The position numbers and the translations under genes are program-made. From assembly GCA_963753485.1 (NCBI GenBank), contig CAVWCL010000013.1, positions 84,202 to 148,201 of the forward strand: DNA of 64,000 nt, in the 5' to 3' direction. The notes under the pieces were generated by a model. It had not been told where the DNA came from, ran no database searches, and worked only from the letters and a program-made list of their open reading frames with translations. Source of the DNA: CAWDLX01 sp963753485. Its GTDB lineage: Bacteria; Actinomycetota; Actinomycetes; Mycobacteriales; Micromonosporaceae. The first letter of the stretch is position 1. Each line of letters opens with the position of its first letter. Shown here piece by piece: positions 46,976-56,116 of this stretch.

Positions 46976-47139
46976 TGGTCCGCTTTGGCGCGCTTGAAAT
47001 AGGCCACCAACTGCTCGGAGTTCGGCCCAGGGACCACGGCCACCAGCTCCCACCCGTCCTCGCCCCAGGTGTCGAGGATCTGCTTGGTGGCGTGCACCAG
47101 CAAGGGCACGGTCGCGTACTCCCAACGCTGCGTCGGCAT
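46972..47139 (-). CDS. DUF4177 small protein
   Basis: 55 residues from ATG 47139 (MPTQRWEYATVPLLVH). The phrase LDTWGEDGWELVAVVPGP is the DUF4177 signature. The family is of unknown function and is widespread in actinomycetes at this position (Rv3678A). A longer reading from an upstream start is Ala/Pro-rich and unlikely. It is divergent from the ArsA/Get3 gene, with a shared 90-base control region. Confidence 0.85.
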   Translation of the reverse strand: MPTQRWEYATVPLLVHATKQILDTWGEDGWELVAVVPGPNSEQLVAYFKRAKADQ

Positions 47140-47228
47140 GACGCGCAGAGTAGCCGGCGCCGGCGCCGCTGCCGGAAGTGGGGCCGCGGCCACCATGGCT
47201 GGCCGGCTCAATGGGTAACCTCGATGGT

Positions 47229-48254
47229 GTGCCGTCCAGTGATCACCTGCCCCCGCGCTGGCCCGCCCGGCTGCACGTGGTCACCGGCAAGGGCGGAACC
47301 GGCAAGACCACCGTCGCGACCGCACTGGCGATCGCGCTCGCCGCGGAGGGCCGCCGGACCCTGATCATCGAGGTCGAGGAGCGCCAGGGCATCGCCGGCG
47401 TGTTCGACCAGGCCGAGCTGCCCTACGCCGAGCGCGCGGTGACCACCGGCTACCCGGGCTCGGCCTCTGAAGGCGGCGGCGAGGTGTTCGCGCTTGCGGT
47501 CGACGCCGAGGAGGCGCTGCTGGAGTACCTCGACATGTTCTACCGGTTGGGGCGGGCGGGACGGGCGCTGAAGAAGCTCGGCGCGATCGACTTCGCCACC
47601 ACGGTGGCCCCTGGGGTCCGCGACGTACTGATCACCGGCAAGGTGAAGGAGGCGGTCACCCGTACCGAGGATGGCCGGCGGGTCTACGACGCGGTGGTGC
47701 TTGATGCGCCGCCCACCGGCCGGATCGCCCGGTTCCTCAACGTCACCGCCGAGACCGCGCGGTTGGCCAAGATCGGTCCGATCAAGAACCAGAGCGTCGG
47801 CGTCGCCGCTGTCCTGCGCTCGCCGGTCACCTCGGTCCACATCGTCACGCTGCTCGAGGAGATGCCGGTCCAGGAGACCACGGACGCCATCATCGAGCTG
47901 CATCGGTTGGGCCTGCCGGTCGGCACCATCATCATCAACGCCTACCGGCCACCACTGCTGACGAAGGGCCGGGTCGGCCAGGCCGATGTGCGTCGCGGGT
48001 TGACCGCGGCCGGCCTACCGACGGAGAAGAATGTGGTCGCCGGCCTGGTCGCGGAGGCTCGGGCGTACCAGGCCCGCACCGAGGTGGAGGAGGGATTGCG
48101 CGCCGAGCTGGCCCAGCTCGGCCGGCCGATGGTGGACCTGCCGGCGCTGCCGTCCGGAGTGGATCTGGACGGGCTTCATCGCCTCGCCGGCCTGCTGCTC
48201 GCCGGTCCAGTGGCCCCGGCGGGCCCCGGCAACCGCCGTCCGGCGACGGTCTGA
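47229..48254 (+). CDS. ArsA/Get3-like ATPase, first of pair
   Basis: About 341 residues from GTG 47229; ATG 47211 in the same frame is possible. The deviant Walker A is GKGGTGKTTVA, switch II VVLDAPPTGRI, and LEYLDMFYRLG is conserved with mycobacterial Rv3679. That protein works as a heterodimer with Rv3680 in a Get3-like complex linked to glycerol/methylglyoxal tolerance. No Cys pair for arsenite is visible, so arsenic transport is unlikely. The partner gene follows three bases after the stop. Confidence 0.88.
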   Translation: MPSSDHLPPRWPARLHVVTGKGGTGKTTVATALAIALAAEGRRTLIIEVEERQGIAGVFDQAELPYAERAVTTGYPGSASEGGGEVFALAVDAEEALLEYLDMFYRLGRAGRALKKLGAIDFATTVAPGVRDVLITGKVKEAVTRTEDGRRVYDAVVLDAPPTGRIARFLNVTAETARLAKIGPIKNQSVGVAAVLRSPVTSVHIVTLLEEMPVQETTDAIIELHRLGLPVGTIIINAYRPPLLTKGRVGQADVRRGLTAAGLPTEKNVVAGLVAEARAYQARTEVEEGLRAELAQLGRPMVDLPALPSGVDLDGLHRLAGLLLAGPVAPAGPGNRRPATV

Positions 48255-48257
48255 GCG

Positions 48258-49409
48258 ATGTCCGTCGACGACTCAACCACCGGCGCGCCGATCGCGTCGC
48301 GGATCCGCCTGGACATCGACGCCCTGTTGCGGAACCCCCAGATAAAGATCATCGTGTGCTGCGGGTCGGGCGGCGTCGGCAAGACGACCACCGCCGCGGC
48401 GCTCGCGGTCCGCGCCGCCGAGGAGCATGGCCGCCGCACCGTGGTGCTCACCATCGACCCGGCCCGCCGGCTGGCCCAGTCGCTCGGGCTGACCGAGCTC
48501 GACAACACCCCGCGGGAGGTGCCGGTCAAGGCGGGCGAGCTCTCCGCGATGATGCTCGACATGAAACGTACGTTCGACGATGTGGTCTCCGCGCATACCG
48601 ACCCGACGCGGGCCGAGGAGATCTACGTCAACCCCTTCTACCAGGCGATGAGCTCCACCTTCGCGGGCACGCAGGAGTACATGGCGATGGAGAAGCTCAG
48701 CCAGTTGCGGGCCCGCGACGAGTGGGACCTGATCGTCGTCGACACCCCGCCATCGCGCTCGGCGCTGGACTTCCTGGACGCGCCGGCCCGGCTCGGGCGA
48801 TTCCTGGACGGCCGGATGCTGCGGCTGTTGCTCGCACCGGCGCGCACCGGGGGACGCAGCGTGTTCAGCCTGGTCACCGCCTCGTTCGGGGTTTTCTCGA
48901 AGCTCATGGACAAGATCCTCGGGGCGCAGCTGATCACCGACCTCGCCGGCTTCGTCGGCGCGCTCGACTCCATGTTCGGCGGCTTCCGGCAGCGGGCGGA
49001 ACAGACCTACCGGGTGCTCCAGGCTCCCGAGACCGCGTTCCTCGTGGTCGCCTCGCCCGAGCCGGACGCCATCCGGGAGGCGGTCTACTTCGCCGGGCGG
49101 CTCTCCGCCGACCAGATGCCGCTCGCCGGCCTGGTGCTCAACCGGGTCCACGAGGTCCCGGCCGGGGAGATCGGGGCCGCGGAGGCGGCCCGAGCCGCCG
49201 CGGCGATCCGGGCCGAGTTCCCGGTCGCCGCGGAGGTTCTGGAGATCCACGCCGGACTGCAGGAACTGGCGCAGCGCGAGCGCGCGGTGGCGAGTCGGTT
49301 CACCCGGGCGCATCCAGACGTACCGGTGGCCACGATCGCAGCGCAGCCCGTCGACGTCCACGACGTCGACGGGCTGCGCGAGATCGGTACCGCGGTGGCC
49401 GCGTCCTGA
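48258..49409 (+). CDS. ArsA/Get3-like ATPase, second of pair
   Basis: 383 residues. It has Walker A GSGGVGKTTTA, LTIDPARRLAQSLGL and VVDTPPSRSALDFLDAP, the Get3/ArsA signature, matching the Rv3680 partner. It is expected to form a complex with the preceding gene product in the cytoplasm. It converges on wblA with a three-base gap. Streptomyces shows the same ATPase pair next to wblA. Confidence 0.9.
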   Translation: MSVDDSTTGAPIASRIRLDIDALLRNPQIKIIVCCGSGGVGKTTTAAALAVRAAEEHGRRTVVLTIDPARRLAQSLGLTELDNTPREVPVKAGELSAMMLDMKRTFDDVVSAHTDPTRAEEIYVNPFYQAMSSTFAGTQEYMAMEKLSQLRARDEWDLIVVDTPPSRSALDFLDAPARLGRFLDGRMLRLLLAPARTGGRSVFSLVTASFGVFSKLMDKILGAQLITDLAGFVGALDSMFGGFRQRAEQTYRVLQAPETAFLVVASPEPDAIREAVYFAGRLSADQMPLAGLVLNRVHEVPAGEIGAAEAARAAAAIRAEFPVAAEVLEIHAGLQELAQRERAVASRFTRAHPDVPVATIAAQPVDVHDVDGLREIGTAVAAS

Positions 49410-49412
49410 CGG

Positions 49413-49703
49413 TCAGCCCGCGTTGACGAGGTCCCGCTGCTTGATGGCGGCCTCGAACATCTGCCGCCAGCTCGTCACCTTGGGGTGCCGGCGCAGGAGC
49501 GCCCGGCGTTCCCGCTCGGTCATGCCGCCCCAGACCCCGAACTCGATCCGGTTGTCGAGGGCATCGGCCAGGCATTCGTAGCGCACCGGGCAGCCGCGGC
49601 AGATCCGCTTCGCCACGTTCTGCTCGGCGCCCTGGACGAACAGGGCGTCCGGGTCTCCGTTCCGGCACGCGGCCAGACTTGGCCAGTCGGCGATCATCCC
49701 CAT
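49413..49703 (-). CDS. wblA: WhiB-family iron-sulfur regulator (WblA/WhiB4)
   Basis: 96 residues. Four Cys (AACRNG, RICRGCPVRYEC) bind a [4Fe-4S] cluster; GVWGGMTERERR is the family beta-turn, followed by basic RRHPKVTSWRQ for DNA contact. Position between the ATPase pair and a class A PBP identifies the WblA/WhiB4 subgroup, which senses oxidative or nitrosative stress and restrains secondary metabolism or sporulation in Streptomyces. AAGGGGGG lies about ten bases before the ATG. A palindrome sits in its putative promoter. Confidence 0.93.
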   Translation of the reverse strand: MGMIADWPSLAACRNGDPDALFVQGAEQNVAKRICRGCPVRYECLADALDNRIEFGVWGGMTERERRALLRRHPKVTSWRQMFEAAIKQRDLVNAG

Positions 49704-50107
49704 GTGTTGACGTCCCCCCTTGTCTGCGCTCCCCGGTCGCCACGGCCACCAGCGCCCTTACCCCTCAGCGCCTGTCTACGCCGACCGCGACCACCCGGAT
49801 CTGCCTGACGCGAGGACTCCGCCTCGCCGGGACCATCATGCTCCGTAGTCATGTGACTACGCAACGTCGTCCACAAAAAACGTGAACCGGGCATGGCGAA
49901 CTGGTCCGAACTCACGCGCCCCGCCCAGACGGCACATCGACCCCGCCGGGGCGCCGCAAGACCGAAATCCGACACCCCCTGGTCGCAACCTCTGGGCAAC
50001 CGTGGTGCGTCAGTCAGGGCGTACCGGAACCGTCGCGATTGTCCAGGTGATCATCGGCGGCCCCCGCCGTGCCCGCGATCCTCAGCCTGTTCCTCTACCC
50101 TGTGGCG
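49704..50107. promoter_or_regulatory. shared upstream region of wblA and the PBP gene
   Basis: About 400 bases with no gene. On the wblA strand TTGCGT (49866-49861) and CATGAT (49842-49837), 18 bases apart, could be -35 and -10 boxes; the palindrome lies between them. An A-run (AAAAAA) follows near 49875. I see nothing else of note on the PBP side. Confidence 0.4.
49844..49861. promoter_or_regulatory. 18-bp palindrome upstream of wblA
   Basis: CGTAGTCATGTGACTACG: perfect eight-base arms around two bases, about 140 bases before the wblA start and between its putative -35 and -10 boxes. It is a likely operator; the binding protein is not identified. Confidence 0.5.
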
Positions 50108-52555
50108 GTGACCTGGATGCGTAAGCGTGACCGGAGCCTGGTGGCCAACGCGGCCTCTCTGTTGCTCTGTGGGGTACTCGCCGGGGTCGTGGTGGCGGCC
50201 GCCGCCTTCCCCGCGATCGCGATGGGCGGACTCGCCGCCAAGACCGGCGCGGACACCTTCGGCCGGCTGCCCAGCGAGCTGAACGTCCCCACCCCGCCCC
50301 AGATCACCTACGTCTATGCGAGCGACAACAAGACCCGGCTGTTCATGTTCTACGACGAGAATCGCCACGACATCCCGTTCAGCGAGATCCCGCCGGTCAT
50401 GCGCAACGCCATCATCGCCGCCGAGGATCAGCGGTTCTACCACCACAACGGGGTCGACCTGCAGGGCATCGTGCGGGCGTTCGTGGCGAACCGGCAGGCC
50501 GACGACAGCCAGGGCGCGTCCACCCTGACCATGCAGTACGTCCGGCAGGCCATCACCTACTCCGCCACCAGCCCGGCCGAGATCATCGCGGCCACGGAGA
50601 AGACCAACGCGCGAAAGCTGCGTGAGGCTCGGCTGGCGCTGTCGTTGGAGACCGTGCTCACCAAGGACCAGATCCTGGAGCGCTACCTCAACATCGCCTC
50701 GTTCGGCCACGGGGCGTTCGGGGTCTACGCGGCCAGCCAGGTCTACTTCAACAAGGAGCCGAAGGATCTCACCCTCGGCGAGGCGGCCCTGCTCGCGAGC
50801 CTGCCGAAGGCACCCAGCGACTACGACCCGACCGACCCCGGGGGCCTCACCCATGCGCTCGCGCGGCGAGACTACGTCCTCGGCCAGATGGTCGAGATGG
50901 GCACCGCGACCCAGGCCCAGGCGGACGCGGCCAAGCAGGAGCCCCTCAAGATCACTGGCAAGCGCACGCCGAACGGGTGTGTCTCCACCCTCAACCCCAG
51001 CTGGGGTTTCTTCTGCGACTACTTCTACCGCTGGTGGATCGCCCAACCCGCGTTCGGCGAGGACGAGGCACTGCGGGCGGCCAAGCTCAAGTCCGGCGGC
51101 TACCGGATCGTGACCACACTCGATGTGAAGGTGCAGAACGCTGCGAAGACCAACATCGAGAAGCAGCTGTCGACCGGACACTCGGACGCCCTCATGATCG
51201 CGGCGATCGAGCCCGGCACCGGCGCCGTGCGGGCGCTCGCGGTCAACCGCAACTACGGCCTCGACACCAGCAAGAACAAGCCGTCGTCGGACCCGGCCAA
51301 ACGGAAGGCCGGCATTCTCGGCACCTACCCGACGACCACGAACCCGTTGCTCACCGGCGGCAACGACATCTCCGGCTACAAGTCCGGGTCCACCTTCAAG
51401 ATCTTCACGATGCTGGCCGCGCTGGAGAAGGGCTACCCGCTGGACTTCCGGATCACCGCCAAGTCGCCGTACAAGTCGTCCTACATCGTCGGCATCGGGG
51501 ACCAGTCGGCCTGCAAGGACCACTCCGGCAAGTGGTGTCCGGTCAACGCCAACCCCTCGTACATGAACGGCCCGCGCAACATGTGGAGTGGGTACGGCCG
51601 GTCGGTGAACACCTACTGGGTCCCAATGGAGGAGAAGGTCGGCGCGGAGAACGCGGTCGCGATGGCGAAGCGGCTCGGCATCGTGTTCCGGGCCTCGAAG
51701 GACAAGCAGATCACCGACAGCCCGCAGCTGTCGCACACGTTCGGGCCGTTCACCATCGGGGTGACCGACACCGTGCCGCTCGAACTGGCCAACGCCTACG
51801 CGACCGTGGCCGCCGAGGGCAAGTACTGCACGCCGATCCCGCTGGCTCACATCTATGACAACCGTGGCGTCGAGCTGCCCGACGTCGGCACGCCGAACTG
51901 CAAGCAGGTGGTCAAGCCGGAGATCGCCCGGGCCGCCGCCGATGTCGCGCGCTGCCCGATCTACGACCAGGGCGGCCTGGGCCGCTGCGACGGCGGCACC
52001 TCGACCGCCGTGCTCGGCCAGCGGGTGGCGAAGGTCGTCGGCTACCCGGTGATCGGCAAGACCGGCACATCCGACCACAACTGGACCGCCAACCTGATCC
52101 TGAGCACCAAACAGCTCACCATGGCGGGCGTCCTCGCCAATCCGGACTACGCCGAAACAAACCACGACATCACCGCGGCCCAGAAGGTCAACAGCGCGGT
52201 CGCGCTGGCCATGCGGGACTCGATGAAGGGCCTCAAGAAGTTCCAGTTCGCCAAGCCGCCGAACAGCCTCGTGGTCGGCAAACAGGTCCGCGTTCCCGCG
52301 GTGACCTGCAAGACGGTGGCCGCCGCGACCAACGCGATCGAGGCTGTCGGCTTCGATGTGTCGGTCGACGACACCCCGATCGACTCGGTCTGCCCGAAGG
52401 ACACGGTCGCGCAAACCGACCCGGCCGGCTCCACCAGCAAGGGCGCCACCGTGAACCTGATCCTAAGCTCCGGCAAGCCGCCTGCCGGTGGTGGTGGTGG
52501 TGGTGGTGGTGGCGGCGGCGGCGGCCCGGGCCCCGGCCCCGGCCCGGGCCACTAG
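50108..52555 (+). CDS. ponA2: class A penicillin-binding protein with PASTA domain
   Basis: 815 residues from GTG 50108 (ATG 50117 possible). One membrane segment is followed by a GT51 glycosyltransferase domain (catalytic Glu in AAEDQRFY near 104), a transpeptidase (SGSTFK near 427, SVN near 498, KTGTS near 650) and one PASTA domain (about 715-785). The tail is a run of 13 Gly followed by PG repeats. It synthesises and cross-links peptidoglycan at the cell surface. It corresponds to mycobacterial PonA2 (Rv3682) by architecture and neighbours. Many Cys in the outer part may form disulfides. Confidence 0.93.
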   Translation: MTWMRKRDRSLVANAASLLLCGVLAGVVVAAAAFPAIAMGGLAAKTGADTFGRLPSELNVPTPPQITYVYASDNKTRLFMFYDENRHDIPFSEIPPVMRNAIIAAEDQRFYHHNGVDLQGIVRAFVANRQADDSQGASTLTMQYVRQAITYSATSPAEIIAATEKTNARKLREARLALSLETVLTKDQILERYLNIASFGHGAFGVYAASQVYFNKEPKDLTLGEAALLASLPKAPSDYDPTDPGGLTHALARRDYVLGQMVEMGTATQAQADAAKQEPLKITGKRTPNGCVSTLNPSWGFFCDYFYRWWIAQPAFGEDEALRAAKLKSGGYRIVTTLDVKVQNAAKTNIEKQLSTGHSDALMIAAIEPGTGAVRALAVNRNYGLDTSKNKPSSDPAKRKAGILGTYPTTTNPLLTGGNDISGYKSGSTFKIFTMLAALEKGYPLDFRITAKSPYKSSYIVGIGDQSACKDHSGKWCPVNANPSYMNGPRNMWSGYGRSVNTYWVPMEEKVGAENAVAMAKRLGIVFRASKDKQITDSPQLSHTFGPFTIGVTDTVPLELANAYATVAAEGKYCTPIPLAHIYDNRGVELPDVGTPNCKQVVKPEIARAAADVARCPIYDQGGLGRCDGGTSTAVLGQRVAKVVGYPVIGKTGTSDHNWTANLILSTKQLTMAGVLANPDYAETNHDITAAQKVNSAVALAMRDSMKGLKKFQFAKPPNSLVVGKQVRVPAVTCKTVAAATNAIEAVGFDVSVDDTPIDSVCPKDTVAQTDPAGSTSKGATVNLILSSGKPPAGGGGGGGGGGGGGPGPGPGPGH

Positions 52556-52655
52556 CGCTTCCCGTCGATCTAGGGCTTATGCACGTGCTTCGATCTCCAA
52601 TCGCGTGCGTACGTCCAAGGTCAGCGGCCTCGCAAGCCTCCCGTACCCTGGGGCC

Positions 52656-53549
52656 ATGCGCGCACGCACCGGGTACAGCGCCCTGGCCGGGCTCGCCCTC
52701 GCCGGCGCCGCGACCCTGGCGTACGCCTCGCTGATCGAGCGCAACCGGTTCACGCTGCGCCGCTTCGACGTCCCGGTGCTCGCCCCCGACGCCGAACCCC
52801 TGCGGGTCCTGCACGTCTCCGACCTGCACCTGACTCCCGGCCAACGGCGCAAGCAGCAGTGGGTCGCCGACCTCGCGGGCCTGGATCCGGACCTCGTCGT
52901 GGTCACCGGGGACAACATCGCCCACCCCGACGCGGTGGCGGAGCTCGCCCGGGCCTACGGCCCGCTCTTCGCCTACCCAGGGGCTTTCGTCTTCGGGTCG
53001 AACGACTACTACAGGCCGGTCTTCAAGAACCCGTTCGGCTACTTCAACGCCGAGCGCGACTACGTCCACGGCCCGGAGCTGCCGGTCGAGGAGCTCCGTG
53101 AGCTGTTCACCGGGGCCGGCTGGGTCGACCTCAACAACGCCCGTACGTCGATAAAGGCGGGTGGGCGCGCCATCGAGCTCGTCGGAGTCGACGATCCGCA
53201 CATCGACCGCGACGACTACCAGGCGGTGACCGGCCGGGCCGACCCGGCGGCGGACGTCGCCATCGGGCTCACCCACACCCCTGAGCCTCGCGTGCTCGAC
53301 GAGATGGCGGTCGACCGGTTCCGGCTGCTGCTCGCCGGTCATACCCACGGCGGCCAGGTCTGCCTGCCAGGGGTCGGCGCGCTGGTGACCAACTGCGGCC
53401 TGGACCGCCGGATGGCCAAGGGCCTGCACCGCTGGCCGGCGACCGCTTCCTGGCTGCACGTGTCGGCCGGCGTAGGCACCCACCCGACTGCGCCGGTCCG
53501 CTTCGCCTGCCCACCCGAGGCCAGCCTGTTGACGCTGGTCGCGGTCTAG
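52656..53549 (+). CDS. membrane-associated metallophosphoesterase
   Basis: 297 residues. An N-terminal hydrophobic segment (ALAGLALAGAATLAYA) anchors a calcineurin-like phosphoesterase with motifs HVSDLHLTPG, VVTGDNIAH, GSNDYY (where GNHD is usual), GLTHTPE and LLAGHTHGGQVCLP. It is the YkuE/Rv3683 type, possibly a lipid-headgroup or UDP-sugar phosphoesterase. The start is ATG 52656; an upstream extension overlaps the PBP tail. It is in the same order as in mycobacteria. Confidence 0.9.
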   Translation: MRARTGYSALAGLALAGAATLAYASLIERNRFTLRRFDVPVLAPDAEPLRVLHVSDLHLTPGQRRKQQWVADLAGLDPDLVVVTGDNIAHPDAVAELARAYGPLFAYPGAFVFGSNDYYRPVFKNPFGYFNAERDYVHGPELPVEELRELFTGAGWVDLNNARTSIKAGGRAIELVGVDDPHIDRDDYQAVTGRADPAADVAIGLTHTPEPRVLDEMAVDRFRLLLAGHTHGGQVCLPGVGALVTNCGLDRRMAKGLHRWPATASWLHVSAGVGTHPTAPVRFACPPEASLLTLVAV

Positions 53550-53611
53550 CCCGACGGCTGGGATACCTCGTCGGCCCGATCGCGGGCGTGGGCTACGATG
53601 GCTCGGCACGC

Positions 53612-53686
<75 letters not shown>

Positions 53687-53910
53687 CAGAGAAATGCAGG
53701 TCAGCGGCCTGTCCACCAAGATCGGTGGGCGAGCCATGATCATTATATAAGCCAAATGTAAGCGGGACGCGTCGTCACGTGGCGGCTCAACACGGCACGA
53801 GGCGACACATGAATGACCCGCGGTTCCACGGGTCCAGACGGATTCGGACCGGGACCACACGTCAAGATCGGCCTGCGCCCAGGTTTGACGACCAGGGGTT
53901 GGGCGACGCA
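53687..53910. other. gene-free stretch after the tRNA
   Basis: No convincing gene. It includes a short AT-rich tract near 53737-53752 and a weak inverted repeat CCACC-AAGATC-GGTGG near 53714-53730, which might end tRNA transcription but lacks a T-run. No integrase or second copy of the tRNA 3' end is visible. Confidence 0.4.
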
Positions 53911-54479
53911 TTAACGCGGCAGTCGGTTGGCGCGGGCCCGTTGGGCCTGGAGAAGCACCCCACTTGCATTCAATCGAAACCTGGCCATAGGCACACTTAC
54001 ACTGTGCTTCTGTGCAATAGCTTCTGGATCGGTTCCGGCGAATGCCTCGCGGAGCAGGAGTGACGGGGCAGGAGCAGGCAGCCGGCGAGCCAGTTGGCCT
54101 CTTCCTCCTGCTCGGGGTTGCAGGTGAAGAAGGTGTGGCCGGCGATCTGCTGGATTTCGCGGACGTCGTGGTCGAGCAGGATGTGGGCGAGTTCGTGAGC
54201 GATGTCGCTGTTGGTGCGGCCGGCATCGTTGAAGGGGTTGTACGACGGTGACGATCCGGCCGTCGGGCAGGTGGAAGGTGGCGGCGGAGAAGGCGCCGGG
54301 CTGGAGCCGTTCGAGTTCTTCGAGTCGGGCGCGGCCGACGAGCTGGTCTGCGCCGAGATGACTTCGACGTTGAGGTGTTGGCGAGTTCACGGATGTCAGT
54401 GGTCGTGGGGCTGAGAGCCCATCTGGGTCCGGGTACGGTCGGCGAGCCGTTCGGCTTCGGCCTTGAATCCTCGTCGCAT
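53911..54479 (-). pseudogene. ImmA/IrrE-type metallopeptidase, CapP-like (frameshifted)
   Basis: Read across frame changes (near 54.40, 54.24 and 54.07 kb), this gives about 190 residues starting MRRGFKAEAERLADRT. It contains the M78 zinc site DIAHELAHILLDH and the downstream EEEANWLAGCLLLPR, then HSVSVPMARFRLNASG. ImmA/IrrE peptidases cleave a partner HTH repressor. Next to a CBASS operon such a pair is known as CapP-CapH, which induces the operon after DNA damage. The catalytic motif is intact; only the frame is broken. The HTH gene is just upstream in the same direction. Confidence 0.75.
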
Positions 54480-54524
54480 GTCGCATACCTGCCGCCCGAA
54501 GTAAGTGCCGGGCCGGCGGCTCGG

Positions 54525-54973
54525 CTATGAGCTGTGTGCTGCATCTCGTCGAGCAGTTCGCCGAGCAGCCGGGCCGCTTCGGGCTTGAAGGTGGGGGCGG
54601 CGCGAGGCGCACGCGCACCTCGCGATCGGTGGCGGGCGAGGCTGGTGTAGAGCTCGCGGACCAGGGCGGCGATCTGTCCGGCGGCCTCGTCGGTGAGGTT
54701 CGGGTCGCGGGCGAGGTGGTGGGCGATGATCTCCGGGGTGTTCTCGGTGCGGATCTGCGGCGGCTGGAAGAACAGCTCCGGCGGCAGGCCGAGCCAGGCA
54801 CGATCCGCCGGAAATTGGCTAGGTCGGGCAGGTGGCCTTTCTCGACCCGGGCGAGGGTGTTGAACGGGACGTCCGCCTGCGGCCGCCGCGCGCAGGCTGA
54901 GGCCGACGTGTCGGTCGCGTTGCCTTACGGACTGGCAGGCCTTCAGCACCTCGATGTCGACGGGTTCGTCCAT
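54525..54973 (-). pseudogene. XRE-type HTH regulator, CapH-like (frameshifted)
   Basis: The ATG at 54973 (preceded by GGAAGGAGGTG) opens MDEPVDIEVLKACQSV. After a frame change near 54.88 kb the helix-turn-helix continues as DVPFNTLARVEKGHLPDLAN, then returns to the first frame near 54.81 kb as WLGLPPELFFQPPQIRTEN. Another change lies near 54.63 kb. The end is uncertain; a TAG at 54527-54525 fits one frame. With the adjacent M78 peptidase and divergent CBASS genes, it is the candidate repressor (CapH-like) of the defence operon. The assignment to CapH is by context, not by full-length similarity. Confidence 0.65.
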
Positions 54974-55076
54974 GCTCACCTCCTTCCTGCGTCCGTGCCC
55001 GTTGTGGGGCACGGTAGCGCCCGGCATCGAGTTGCGAGACAGGTCGCCTTGCCAACGATGCGGTGGCCCACATGGT

Positions 55077-55113
55077 TGTACCTCGATCGGTACATGCCGT
55101 ACGATCTGCGTAC
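55077..55113. promoter_or_regulatory. operator-like repeats between capH-like and CBASS genes
   Basis: TGTACC-N6-GGTACA (55077-55094) followed by two more GTAC cores at 55099 and 55110, giving four GTAC in 36 bases, with TCGATCG nearby twice. It lies in the 225-base divergent region, about 105 bases from the cap6 start, and is a plausible site for the HTH protein. Confidence 0.5.
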
Positions 55114-55198
55114 AGTCGATCGTAACCCGGTCCGGGCAGAGCCGCGGCGAACCGTTGACTGTGCATAACGTCCGCCCTGGAAGCTGAGGTGCTAAGCC

Positions 55199-56116
55199 AT
55201 GACCGAGCTCATCGACGCAGCCCGCCTGTGCGCGCCGCATCCGGACGCCGGTGTCGCCCGGCGTCGCCGATGCGCGCTGCTGCCCGACGCGGCCTTCGCC
55301 GCCGACTGGTCGGCGATCTTGCTCCGGCCGGGATGAAGGAGCAGCTGCTGCGGACCGTGGTGGCCGGGCTCAGGCTGCGCGCGGCCGTGCCGTTCGCCGC
55401 GCTGCCACTGCACGGCGTCCTGCTGCTGACCGGCCCGCCCGGTGTCGGCAAGACCACCCTGGCCCGCGGACTGGCCGACAAGGTCGCCCGGACCGTCACG
55501 GGGCTCGGGGCCGTGGCCCTTCATCGAGGTCGACCCGCACGAGCTGGCCAGCTCGTCACTGGGCCGCAGCCAGCGCAGCGTCAGCCAGCTGTTCGGCACC
55601 GTGCTGCAGGAGCAGGCCAGCCGCCGGCCCGCTGATCGTGCTGTTCGACGAGGTGGAGACCGCTGTTCACCGACCGGCGCGGCCCTGTCGATGGACGCCA
55701 ACCCGATCGACGTCCACCGCGCGGTCGACGCGGCGCTGGTCGGCCTGGACCAGCTCGCCCGCGCCACCCGGACGTCCTGATCATCGCGACCAGCAACTTC
55801 CCGGGCGCGATCGACCCGGCGCTGGCCTCCCGCGCCGACAGGATCTTCGAGGTGCCGCTGCCGGACCTGCGGCCGCCGCCGGCATCCTGGAGCACACCAT
55901 CGCGGCGGTCGCCGCCGCGTTCCCCGGCGCGCGGGCGCTCCTGGAACCCGCGGTGCTGGACCGCGCCGCCGAGTTTCCGCGACGGGCTGGACGGCCGGCG
56001 GCTGCGCAAGGCGGTGGCCGCCGCGTGCGCACCCCGGAGGCGCACGGGTGATCCCGGACCGGGTTATCGCCCGAAGACCTGCTCGCAGCGCTCGCCGAAT
56101 GGGGGGCCAGCAGTGA
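55199..56116 (+). pseudogene. cap6: TRIP13-like AAA+ ATPase, CBASS Cap6 (frameshifted)
   Basis: About 305 residues if frames are joined, the usual length. Walker A is LLTGPPGVGKTTLARGLADK; then FIEVDPHELASSSLGRSQRS; Walker B is LIVLFDEVETLFTDRR; sensor 1 is IIATSNFPGAIDPALASRAD. The order and the NPIDVHRAVDAALVGLDQL segment are the TRIP13/Pch2 pattern. Cap6 disassembles the HORMA-CD-NTase complex and so switches off CBASS. At least seven frame changes occur (about 55.33, 55.52, 55.62, 55.67, 55.77, 55.87 and 55.97 kb). GAGGTG precedes the ATG. The stop overlaps the next GTG (GTGA). Confidence 0.85.

Noticed and set aside
47229..49409. Arsenite efflux operon because of the two ArsA-like ATPases
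   Set aside because: No arsB, arsR or arsenite-binding Cys pattern; context and sequence match the Rv3679/Rv3680 Get3-like pair.
50051..52414. 787-codon open frame on the minus strand opposite the PBP gene
   Set aside because: Very rich in Arg, Gly, Val and Asp, with no domain; it is the usual high-GC antisense shadow. The plus strand carries all PBP motifs.
53687..55198. Integrase or transposase near the tRNA
   Set aside because: No tyrosine or serine recombinase motif or DDE motif found in any frame of the stretch; the genes there are the M78 peptidase and the HTH protein.
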